Of a stretch of 64,000 nt of DNA, positions 8,484 through 17,229 are shown one piece after another; position 1 is the first letter of the stretch, and every line of letters starts with the position of its first letter. The notes under the pieces were generated by a model. The model worked only from the letters and a program-made list of their open reading frames with translations, was not told the DNA's origin and did no database searches. Source of the DNA: CAVVSQ01 sp963848825 (GTDB lineage: Bacteria > Planctomycetota > Planctomycetia > Gemmatales > Gemmataceae); NCBI GenBank assembly GCA_963848825.1, contig CAWKFA010000014.1:124001-188000 (forward strand), read 5' to 3'. Both the position numbers and the translations under genes were made by a program.

Positions 8484-9170
8484 TTAGGGTATGCCGCCAA
8501 TTGCTTTTAACTTGAACTCCGCGAAGCGAGGGGTAAAGGGCTCCGTCGAACTGTTTCGCGCCGCGATTCCGACCGGAACGCGTTTGGGCACATCCATCGT
8601 CCTTTCTCCTACCGGTTGCCATTTGCCTGCTTCCTGCGCGGCATAGGCCTTGAACACGTTGCCCTTGCGTTCGATCTTCAGCCAGGTGTCCTGGGTGTTG
8701 TCCAGTGGCATATCAGTAGGAGTGCCGAAACGTTCGTTGCGACCGCTGGCACGCATCTCGAAATTCACGTAAGCAACATCCTGTTGGCCGTTCCAAAGCG
8801 TGGCGCGATCGAGTGTGATGTAATTATTGTCGTCCTTGCGAACGTAGATGCCCGCGCCGTGATACGCCAGGCGCTCCGTCGAGTCCATTTGCCGGGGCTC
8901 AAATTTGCCCGATACCTTGACCTCGATGGTGAAGTCGCCGTCGATGGGCTGCAGAGCGCGCGGAGAGTTCATCTTGTCGCGTTCAACTGCGAGGTCATGA
9001 TCCTTACCCGGCAAAGCGACGGACAGTACGCCCTTTTCCTCCGTGAATATGCAGTCTTTGTCCGGGTCTTCAAAGGTTCCCCAGTTCGTCTTAGGTGCTT
9101 CCCTGACAGGTTTGGCCGTCACGGCGCAAGCAATAACCACGAGCACGCCGATGGATATAATCCTCTTCAT
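8484..9170 (-). CDS. Secreted DUF1349-like (concanavalin-like fold) protein
   Basis: A 228-residue protein. The start is the ATG at 9170 with AGGAG 5 bases upstream; an in-frame GTG two codons earlier lies inside that ribosome site. A Sec signal (MKRIISIGVLVVIACAVTA) comes first. The body resembles DUF1349 / laminin-G-like sheet domains: GDFTIEVKVSGKF, AGIYVRKDDNNYITLDRA, VNFEMRASG, TWLKIERKGNVFKAYA and a C-terminal FTPRFAEFKL. These domains usually sit on secreted carbohydrate-related proteins. Its position next to the xylanase suggests a role in sugar polymer handling, but binding is not shown by sequence. Confidence 0.8.
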   Translation of the reverse strand: MKRIISIGVLVVIACAVTAKPVREAPKTNWGTFEDPDKDCIFTEEKGVLSVALPGKDHDLAVERDKMNSPRALQPIDGDFTIEVKVSGKFEPRQMDSTERLAYHGAGIYVRKDDNNYITLDRATLWNGQQDVAYVNFEMRASGRNERFGTPTDMPLDNTQDTWLKIERKGNVFKAYAAQEAGKWQPVGERTMDVPKRVPVGIAARNSSTEPFTPRFAEFKLKAIGGIP

Positions 9171-9246
9171 GGTCACTCCTTTTTAGAGCCACGATTTCCT
9201 TGCAGATTGTCGCTCCCCAGAAAGTCTAGCACAACAATAAAATTCA

Positions 9247-9302
9247 AGCCGTTCCCTCACGGTGCGCGAGAGGGATAAGATGGAGCCTGCCAGGAGTCGT
9301 GA
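9247..9302 (+). repeat. Dispersed element, partial copy D
   Basis: CCGTTCCCTCACGGTGCGCG, GAGAGGGATAAGATGGAGCC and TGCCAGGA match the hairpin and the GATAAGAT-GAGCC block of copy A, but the middle and the end are missing. It lies between the DUF1349 and phosphatase genes, which are transcribed away from each other. Confidence 0.45.
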
Positions 9303-9467
9303 CCAACCTTCGCCAGCAAGAACCTGAAGTGGTCGGGGCATCACGCTCATTGGGTTTGGCTGAGGTTTTTTCGGTGGGGTTTTCATTGGTCGTGCGCACG
9401 ACAACGCTGCAAGGACTTTGTTAGATTACCTCGTCATCGCCTCGAGTCCTATCGTAAGGAGATCGCC

Positions 9468-10551
9468 ATGTTTCGTCGCTGTCTGCTCGTTGTGCTGGCG
9501 CTGTCGGTGCTGCCCGCTCTATTCACTTCTGGCGCTAGCGCGCGACCAGTCGACGACTGTCTTACAGAGAATTGCTTTTGGTTCTTGCGTACACCAGGAT
9601 AAGCCTCAGCCCATTTGGCAGGCCATCGTCGCCGCCAAACCCGACCTATTTTTGATGTGCGGCGACAGCGTCTACGCAGACGTCAAAAAAAAGGATGACT
9701 TCGGTAAACTTCAAAAGTGCTACGACAAGTTGGCGGCTCAGCCCGGATACCAGAAGCTACTTGAAACGTGCCCGGTCCTTGCGACATGGGACGATCACGA
9801 CTACGGATACAATGATGCCGGCGGCGACTACGTGCTCAAGAAGGAGTCTCAGCAAGTTTTCCTGGACTTCTTCGGCGTTGCCAAAAACTCGCCGCGCCGC
9901 ACGCAGGAAGGCGTATTTTATGCGACAACGTTTGGGCCGGCCGATAAATGCGTCCAGGTGATTTTGCTCGACACACGCTATTTCCGCAGCCCACTCAAGA
10001 AGAGTGGCAAGGGGGGTAGCACTTATGTTCCGGATAATGATCCAGAGGCTACGTTCCTTGGCGAGTTCCAGTGGAAGTGGCTCGAAACCCAACTCAGGCA
10101 GCCGGCACGCCTACGACTCATTGTTTCGAGTATCCAGTTGGTCGCCGAAGATCATGCTTACGAAAAGTGGATGAACTTTCCCCTGGAGCGTGCCCGCTTC
10201 TTCAAACTCTTGCAGGACACCAGGGCGCAAGGGGTCGTGGTGCTCAGCGGCGATCGGCATCTCGCGGAGCTTTCCTCTATACACAATGCAGATCTGGGCT
10301 ATCCGCTCTTCGACCTGACATCGAGCGGTCTGACCCAGGGATATACCAAGGGCTGGCGAAACCCAGAGGTCAACAAGCACCGCGTGGCCACAATGACACA
10401 CGGCAATAATTTTGGCATGGTGACCGTAAACTGGTCAGCCGCAGACCCTCAGGTGGCTCTGCAAATCCGCGACGAAGTGGGCGACGTCACCATCCAGGAG
10501 AAGCTGTCGCTGAGTTGGCTGCAATCGAGCAAAAAGAAGAAGGGAATGTGA
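9468..10551 (+). CDS. PhoD-like (alkaline phosphatase D) metallophosphoesterase, frameshifted in signal peptide
   Basis: The start at 9468 follows AAGGAGATCGCC and gives a clean Sec signal (MFRRCLLVVLALSVLPALF). The frame shifts near 9540, within GGCGCTAGCGCGCGACC, and the mature protein continues in the next frame: RIAFGSCVHQ, then metal-binding motifs LMCGDSVYADV and TWDDHDYGYND, QVILLDTRYFR, and VVLSGDRHLAEL. These match PhoD-type phosphatases/phosphodiesterases, which use metal ions to cleave phosphate esters outside the cytoplasm. The repaired length is about 360 residues. One extra or missing base between signal and catalytic domain is the only defect. Confidence 0.85.
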
Positions 10552-10721
10552 ACGGTTGCACGGCTGGACTCGCCAAAACGCTAGCCGCCCGCAATCTGAA
10601 CTAACGCAGCGTTTTTTCATATTTGCGTTGCTTATGGCTGCCGCGGGTCGTCTAATTAACTTCGGAGCTTTTTCCTCCTGCCCGCCGACTCGTTCGACGA
10701 CGCGCACTGGAGTTTTTTGCC

Positions 10722-13264
10722 ATGCTGCTATCGCGCCCGTCCAAAACGGGAGGGACGTTTGTCCTTATTGTTCTCCTATCAGCAGTGGGGCGCGCGGCGC
10801 TTCGCGCCGACGACGTTCCCTTCGCACGCGTAGCGCCGCTTTTTCAGAAGCATTGTTACGGTTGTCACGCCGTCGACAAGCCAAAGGGGGACTTGCGGAT
10901 CGACAAGCTCGATCCCGATTTCGTCAAGGGCAAGGACGGCGATCACTGGCGCGACGTGCTCGATCGGCTCAATTTCGGCGACATGCCGCCCGAGAAGGAA
11001 CCGGCCCTCAAGAAAGAGGACCGCGAGTTGATGACGGCCTGGCTCGCGCAGGAGCGCCGCCGGGCCGCGCTGGCGAAGAACCAGGCCACGCACTTCCGCC
11101 GCTTGACCCGCCGCGAGTACGAGCGGACCATGCAGGACCTGCTCGGCCTGCCGATCGAATTCGGCAGCCGGCTTCCGGAAGACGGCCGGTCGAAAGACGG
11201 CTTCCGCAACGACGGCGACGCGCTGCGGATGTCGCCGCTGCAGTACGAGACGTACCTGCAGATCGCGGACGAAGCGCTCGCCGAGGCCATCGTGTCGGGT
11301 CCCGCCGCCGGTGGTCCATCGCTACCGCCTTTCCGTCGGGGACAAGCTCGACAAATTCGAGGTGACGCCGCTGCCGAAGCCGGCGGACCGGCCAGGCGAA
11401 TCGTTCGAATACGACACCAAGAAGGGCAAGGCGTTCCGCATCTGGAACCTGTCGCAACCGCAGCAGGGACAAGGACAAGGACCAAGAGCCAGGAAATGGG
11501 ACCCGGCGCTGGCGCCGTCGGCGATTCGGCGTTTCGGCGAGGCGGCGCGTGCAGATTGCCGGATCACTGCCTCGCCTTCGGGTTTCATCAGGCCTTCCGC
11601 AAGGGCGAGACCCGGATCAAGGTCCGCGTCGCGCGCGTCGAGCCTGCCGCAGAGGCCGACCCTGCCGCGTTCGCCCGTCTTGACGGTCGCCGTCGGCTCC
11701 ACGAACTTTCACGGCGTCGAGCTGAAGACCCTCGGCGAGCCGATCGTCATCGATCACACCGATTACCGCACCTACGAGTTTCGGGTCCGGATGGAAAACG
11801 TCTCGGTCCCGAACACCGGGCCGCTGAACGACAAGAACGCCGCCCTGGTGGCCGCGTGGAACTCGGCCAGGGTGATCAAGGGCGAGGCGCAGCCGCCGCG
11901 GCTGAAGATCGAGTGGATCGAGTTCGAGAGCCCGTATTTCGAAACCTGGCCGCCGGCGACGCACACGAACATCCTGTTCGCCAAGGACGGGCTTGCCGAG
12001 GCGGCCTATGCCCGCGAAGTCGTGCGCCGCTTCGCCACGCGTGCCTATCGCGGGCCGGTCGCCCCGGCCGAGCTCGATCGGCTCATGAAATACTGGACGA
12101 AGGCTCGGGCAACGACCGATACTCTGGAAGGCAGCCTGAGAGACACGCTCGGCGTCGTGCTGACTTCGCCGCGTTTCCTCGGCCTGCCCGCGAGCCGCGC
12201 CGGCCGGCGCAAGGAACGGCTGACCGATCATGAACTGGCGTCGCGGCTTTCGTACTTCCTCTGGAGCACCATGCCCGACGAGACGCTTCTTCAGTCTCGC
12301 GGACCAGGCGAAGCTGCGCGACCCCGGCGGTGCTAGCCGCTCAGATTCGCCGCATGATTCAAGACCCCAAGGCCTGGGCGTTCATCGAGCAGTTCGCCGA
12401 GCAGTGGCTGGAACTCGACCGCCTGCAGCGCGTGACGGTCAACAAGAACAGCTATCCCGGCTTCGACGATCAGCTCGCCGCGGCGATGCGGCTGGAGACG
12501 ATCCACTTTTTCGGCGAGGTGCTGCGCGGCGACCTGAGCATCTTCCAGTTCCTCGACTCCGACTTCACGTGCGTCAACGAGACGCTGGCGGCACATTACG
12601 GCATCGCCGGCGTCACAGGCCCCGAGCTTCCGCAAGGTGAAGCTCGACGAGGCTCACCACCGCGGCGGCGTCTTGACCCACGCCAGCATCCTGACAGGCA
12701 ACTCCGACGGCCAGGACGGCCATCCGATCAAGCGCGGCATGTGGCTGCTCAAGAACCTGCTCGACGAGACGCCGCCGCCGCCGCCGCCGAACGTTCCGGA
12801 GCTGAACCGCGAGAACCCGAAGGTCAAGAACCTGACGATCCCGCAGGCGCTCGCCCTCCATCGCGACAAGCGCCGCCTGCATGGGCTGCCATCGCAAGAT
12901 CGATCCGTGGGGCATCGCGTTCGAGGAGTACGACGCCGTCGGCAACTGGCAGCGCGACGGCGTCGGCGCGAGCTCTGCGCAAGCGGCGGACCGCAGCAAC
13001 CGATCGATGCCCAGGCCGAATTGCCCACTGGCGTCAAGGTCGACGGCATGCGAGAATTGCGCGACGAGCTGCTGCCGCTCGAAGTCCGACGAGTTCCGCC
13101 GGGCGATGCTGCGCAAGGTGATGGCCTATGCCCTGGGCCGCTCGCTCACGCTCGGCGACATCGAGGCGGCCGACGCACTTGTTCCGGCCCTGCGTGACCG
13201 CGGCGACCGGCTGCCGGCCCTCATCGAATTGATTGCGGCGAGCGAACCGTTTCAATCGAAGTGA
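10722..13264 (+). pseudogene. PSD/PSCyt1 cytochrome-type protein (DUF1587-1595-1592-1588-1585), many frameshifts
   Basis: All expected domains of this planctomycete family appear in order but in shifting frames. There is an N-terminal signal segment; PSCyt1 haem motif CYGCH with KPKGDLRIDKLDPD; DUF1587 (RRLTRREYERTMQDLLGL); a sheet-like middle; DUF1595 (FATRAYRGPVAPAELDRL); DUF1592 (LASRLSYFLWSTMPDETL, then FAEQWLELDRLQ); DUF1588 (HHRGGVLTHASILTGNS, KRGMWLLKNLLDETPPPP) with a second haem motif CMGCH; and DUF1585 (FRRAMLRKVMAYALGRSLT). At least eight shifts are needed, for example near 11310, 12200, 12300, 12330, 12630, 12880 and 12980. The family is secreted or periplasmic and accompanies DUF1552 proteins, as here. 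Function is not established. Either real decay or local sequence error explains the damage. Confidence 0.85.
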
Positions 13265-13280
13265 TGAAAGGTGAACCACC

Positions 13281-14620
13281 ATGCCCCGGCCCTCCTGGCA
13301 TCTCGATCGACGAACCTTCCTCCGCGGCGCCGGGCTGTCGCTGGCGTTGCCGTGGCTCGAAGCCATGTCGCCGCGCCGATCCGCCGGCCCAGCGGCCGAA
13401 GCGCTTCTGTGCCTTCTTCTTCGGCAACGGCGTGGCGCTGCCCGACCAGCAATCGTGCCGAACTTACCAGGACTGGCACTGGTTCCCGCACACCGACGGG
13501 CCCGACTACCGCTTGACCCGCTCCCTCGAACCGCTGGAGCCGCATCGCCACGACATGACCATCTTCGGCGGCTTGTCGCATCCCACTAGCCGACAGCTCG
13601 TCGGGCACAACACCGTCGACGTCTGGCTCACCGGGGCCGACATCCGCGTCAATCTGCAAAACTCGATTTCGATCGACCAGGTGATCGCGCGCCAGTACGC
13701 GGCTCACACCCGCATCCCCTCGCTGGTCCTGTCGAGCCAAGGCGGCGTCGGCACCAAGAGCCGTTCGACCACGATCTCCTTCGACGCCCAGGGCCGCGCC
13801 ATCCCCGCCGAGTCGATGCCGCGCCGCGTTTTCGAGCGCCTGTTCGAGCCGCCGCCGCGCGGCGACCTCGCCGCGCGTGAGCGGGCCCTCGCCTCGGGAC
13901 GCCGCCGCGTCGATTTCCTGCTGGAAGATTCACGCTCGCTGCGCAACAACCTGGGCCGGCCCGACCAGCAGCGGCTCGACGAGTTCCTGCAATCGCTCAG
14001 CGAGGTCGAAAGCCGGCTCGCGCGCTGCGCAAGACTGGCTCGGCCAGGCGCTGCCGCAGGTCGATCGCGCGGCGATCAACCTCGACGTCTCGCCGCGCGG
14101 ACCGACCGACTACATCCGCACCATGCTCGACCTGATCGTCCTGGCGTTCGAGACCGACACGACGCGCGTCGCCGCCTACCAGATGTGCGCCGAGGACGGC
14201 GTCGGCATCTGCGACCGCTTTCCCGCGATCCTCGGCATCGGCCGCGGCGGACATCACGGCCTCAGCCACGACAACAACAACCCCGTCACCTGGGCCCGCT
14301 ACGACCGCTACCTCGCCGAACAGTTCGCCTACTTCCTGGGCCGCCTCGGCGTCGATCCGCGAAGGGGAAGACGCGGCTGCTCGACAACACCATGGCCCTC
14401 TACGGCAGCGGCACCAGCACCACCCACAACGCCCGCAACTATCCCACCATTCTCGCGGGCGGCCAAAACCTCGGCCTGCGCCACGGCCGCTTCATCAAGC
14501 AGCAGACCGAACGGCCGCTCGGCGATCTCTATCGTCACGATGCTCCACCGCTACGACATCCCGGTCCGCTCGTTCGCCGACAACGCCGGGGAGTTTTCCG
14601 AAATCCTCGCCGGGGAATGA
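13281..14620 (+). pseudogene. DUF1552 family secreted protein, several frameshifts
   Basis: The start at 13281 gives a Tat-like signal (MPRPSWHLDRRTFLRGAGL, then LSLALPWLEAM). The frame then shifts near 13390 to continue with RFCAFFFGNGV, DWHWFPHTDGPDYRLTRSLE, HDMTIFGGLSHP and HNTVDVWLTG. Further shifts fall near 14025, 14360 and 14525. Later conserved pieces are DLIVLAFETDTTRVAAYQM, GGHHGLSHDNNNP, LLDNTMALYGSGTSTTHNAR and DIPVRSFADNAGEFSEI. This is the DUF1552 (HxxSHH) family, which normally follows a PSD-type gene, as here with a 16 bp gap. Function unknown; probably periplasmic and cofolded with its partner. Confidence 0.85.
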
Positions 14621-14797
14621 AATGGGGGGCCATTGGGTAGTTCCCCAACCGGTCGGCTCCGGCGGCGGTCTCCGCATCGGCCGCGGAAGATTACGACCAG
14701 TATCCCCACGCCGCCGATGATGCCTATGGCGATTTCCCATCGCCGACCTTCAATAGAATGAGCAAGCGAAGAGATACCCAGACCGGAGATATAGGAT

Positions 14798-15613
14798 ATG
14801 CATCGCAAACTTCCTTTGGCTTTTGCCGTCTGGCTTTTGGCGTCTGCCGCGCTCGGCGCCGCCGACAATAAGGCCAAGATCCTGCTGATCGGCAAGGACC
14901 TCGACCATGCTCGCAATACGCACACCTACCTCAGCGATTGCGAGCTTTTGGCCAAGTGCCTGCGCCAAACCAAGGGCGTCGAAACGGTGGTCTCCAACGG
15001 CTGGCCGAAGGACCCAGAAACGACCAGGGACGTGACAGCGATAGTCCTGCACACCCGCCTTGGCGGCACCGTACTCTTCCGCGGGCCGCAGCACCGCCAG
15101 GTGGAGGAGATGTTGAAGCAGGGTGTCGGCGTAACGGCGATTCATTGGGGTACGGGCGCCGAAACGCCGGAAGGCGGTCCATGGCTGCAAACGATGGGTG
15201 GCTGGTTCAATGCCGAAGGCGACGGCTTTTCGAAATATCTGGTGCAGGCTTCCAAGCTGCACCAGGTCGATCTCGAGCATCCGGTCTGCCGAGGCTGGAG
15301 CGATTTCGACTTACGCGAGGAATTCTATTTCAAGCTTTGCTTTCTCCCCGAAGCACATCCACTCATGAGCACCAAGATCAAAGGCAAGGATTATCCGATT
15401 GGTTGGGTCTATGAACGGCTCCATTCGAAAGGCGGACGATCCTTCGGCTTTGTCGGCGGCCATTTTCACGACAACTTCGGCGAAAAGCCCTTTCGGCAAG
15501 CTGTGGTAAACGGCATCCTGTGGACGGCACACATTGATATACCCGAGAAGGGCGCACCGATTTCCATCACGGCCAAAGACATGGAACTGCCACCCGAACC
15601 GCCGAAGAAGTAG
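14798..15613 (+). CDS. Secreted ThuA-like protein
   Basis: A 271-residue intact protein with a Sec signal (MHRKLPLAFAVWLLASAALG). The body has the glutamine-amidotransferase-like ThuA fold: KAKILLIGKDLDHARNTH, IVLHTRLGGTV, VGVTAIHWGTG, HPVCRGWSDFDLREEFYF, IGWVYERLHSKGGRSFGFV, and a closing GHFHDNFGEKPFRQAVVNG helix. Family members are linked to sugar utilisation and are common near DUF1080, PSD and DUF1552 genes in planctomycetes. The catalytic Cys of true amidotransferases is not evident. GGAG and AGGA sequences precede the ATG. It may share a transcript with the two broken genes upstream (177 bp gap). Confidence 0.85.
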   Translation: MHRKLPLAFAVWLLASAALGAADNKAKILLIGKDLDHARNTHTYLSDCELLAKCLRQTKGVETVVSNGWPKDPETTRDVTAIVLHTRLGGTVLFRGPQHRQVEEMLKQGVGVTAIHWGTGAETPEGGPWLQTMGGWFNAEGDGFSKYLVQASKLHQVDLEHPVCRGWSDFDLREEFYFKLCFLPEAHPLMSTKIKGKDYPIGWVYERLHSKGGRSFGFVGGHFHDNFGEKPFRQAVVNGILWTAHIDIPEKGAPISITAKDMELPPEPPKK

Positions 15614-15793
15614 GTCGCATAGTGCACGATTCCGGTGCGTGAAGATTGCGGCGGCCATATCTGGAAAGGTCTGCAAAGTCTGGCCCCTTAAACCGTTCGG
15701 ATCAGGCGACCACTCAGTTCCCTTTTTGACCATCGCCTTTCCTCGTGCTACTCTTGCTTGCAGACCGCGCTTTTTCACCAAGAGGCACCACCC

Positions 15794-16366
15794 ATGAAGT
15801 GTCCCCAATGCGACTTCGACCTGGGGGAGACAGGTAAACCGGATACCTGTCCACGGTGCGAGCAGTCGTTGACAGGTGAAGCCGAGGGCGGCGCGGTCGT
15901 TTCACGCGAAACGGTGGAAGCAAACTGTCCCGTTTGCCGGGTGCCGTTGCTGGTGACACAACTCGAACAGGAACCGGTGGCATCCTGCAGCCAGTGCGGC
16001 GGCTTCTTGGCCGAAATGGAGGCTTTCCGCGTGCTTGTCGCCAAACGCCGGGCTCTCCACTCCAGCGGCGAAAAATGCACCGAGCCATTCGACCCCGCCG
16101 AACTTGAGCGCGATTTGACCTGCCCAAAGTGCGGGCTGCCGATGGACACGCATCCTTATTTCGGCGGCGGCAACGTCGTGGTTAGCACCTGCGAGCGCTG
16201 TAGCATCATCTGGATGGATGCGGGCAAGCTCGAATTGATCGAGCGCTATCTGCCGTATGTGCACCAGATCGAGCGCACCCTCACTCTCCGCGGTGGCCGT
16301 TATCAGGGCGGATCGGGCGACATGCCCGATCTGGGGTATTTTTGGGATAGGTACTGGCGACCTTGA
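15794..16366 (+). CDS. Multi-zinc-ribbon protein
   Basis: A 190-residue cytoplasmic protein with six C-x-x-C knuckles: CPQC, CPRC, CPVC, CSQC, CPKC and CERC. The middle pair (CPVC...CSQCGGFLAEMEAF) and the last pair (CPKC...CERCSIIWMDAGKLELI) resemble the TFIIB-type zinc ribbon zf-TFIIB, in which the second knuckle is followed by G-x-W-x-D/E and a helix. The start at 15794 places the first CxxC at residue 3. There is no enzymatic domain. A nucleic-acid or protein-binding role is inferred from the fold only. Confidence 0.75.
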   Translation: MKCPQCDFDLGETGKPDTCPRCEQSLTGEAEGGAVVSRETVEANCPVCRVPLLVTQLEQEPVASCSQCGGFLAEMEAFRVLVAKRRALHSSGEKCTEPFDPAELERDLTCPKCGLPMDTHPYFGGGNVVVSTCERCSIIWMDAGKLELIERYLPYVHQIERTLTLRGGRYQGGSGDMPDLGYFWDRYWRP

Positions 16367-16754
16367 TCAGGTTTGATGGCACGTCGCGCCACTCAACCAG
16401 CGTGCTCCCAGGCAATAATTTGGCACACTTCACCACCTCCCCAGAGTTCGTTTGCACCTTCGTCTGCTAAATCGCTGCTGATACAGCCTGGATGGATCCA
16501 GTCCAGATAAAATGGCAGCCATCCACGCAGGCGCCGTTGAGGCAACTGGGTCCTTGAACGCTCTTAAGAACAATCTCTAGTACACTGCCGATATCCGCAG
16601 GTATTTGCAGGTATTTGCAGAAACTAAAAACCAACCGCTCGCCATCACCCATTCAAGATTTTTCTCGGTTGTGCGAGTGCCTCCAGCTAAAATCTAACGT
16701 AATGCGTTTTTCGTGTTATAATCGCCTGTACCTCACGTGATAGGAGATTGCTTC
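16367..16754. other. Spacer without a convincing gene
   Basis: About 390 bases between two plus-strand genes. A short direct repeat GCAGGTATTT/GCAGGTATTT occurs near 16598-16620. A 61-codon open frame on the minus strand has no ribosome site and I do not accept it. TTTTTCGTGTTATAAT just before 16725 could be a promoter for the following gene. Confidence 0.4.
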
Positions 16755-17120
16755 ATGTTTCATCGACCCGCCTGCCTACTCGTGGTCGCGTGCATTTTTG
16801 GCGCTCTCAGCACCGTGACCGTTCCAGCGCAAGAGAAAAAGGACCACCCGGCTGAGATTCTGGCACCGAAGAATGGCACTAAGGTAGGTCAGTTTGAGGA
16901 GATTGAAGGTAAACTCAATGTCAAAGACGGTTGGCCTACTGTTCTCGTGCAACCCTTGGTCGCCGGTCAACCCTGGTATGTTCAAGGTTTCGTCGAAGAA
17001 GTTGAACAGGGTAAATTCAAGGCCAAGGCCCAGTTTGGTGACGAAAACACCAAGGCGGGAATCGAATTCAAAGTGGTCATCATCGTTTCGAAAAACAAGC
17101 CGGAAGCGCAAAAAATTTGA
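16755..17120 (+). CDS. Small secreted protein, unknown
   Basis: A 121-residue protein. The start at 16755 follows AGGAG by 8 bases. A Sec signal (MFHRPACLLVVACIFGAL) with a likely cut after VPAQ leaves about 95 residues of mixed sheet (ILAPKNGTKVGQFEEIEGKL, then PTVLVQPLVAGQPWYVQGF). The pattern of a 'bad things to avoid' loop followed by W-Y-V-Q resembles small beta-sandwich proteins that planctomycetes secrete, but I cannot name a family. The frame is intact and the gene is alone between opposite-strand neighbours. Confidence 0.65.
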   Translation: MFHRPACLLVVACIFGALSTVTVPAQEKKDHPAEILAPKNGTKVGQFEEIEGKLNVKDGWPTVLVQPLVAGQPWYVQGFVEEVEQGKFKAKAQFGDENTKAGIEFKVVIIVSKNKPEAQKI

Positions 17121-17229
17121 GGCCGGCACAGCGAAGCTCGCTTCCCGCAGGGTTGCCCAAGTCAGAGCCTTTCACGCTAACCCGAGAGTGAATGGCTCGA
17201 GTATTGCGGGCACCGCCTGGTGGTAACAA

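Noticed and set aside
16467..16652. Short minus-strand open frame
   Set aside because: Sixty-one codons, no ribosome site, no recognisable motif, in a spacer with a short direct repeat.
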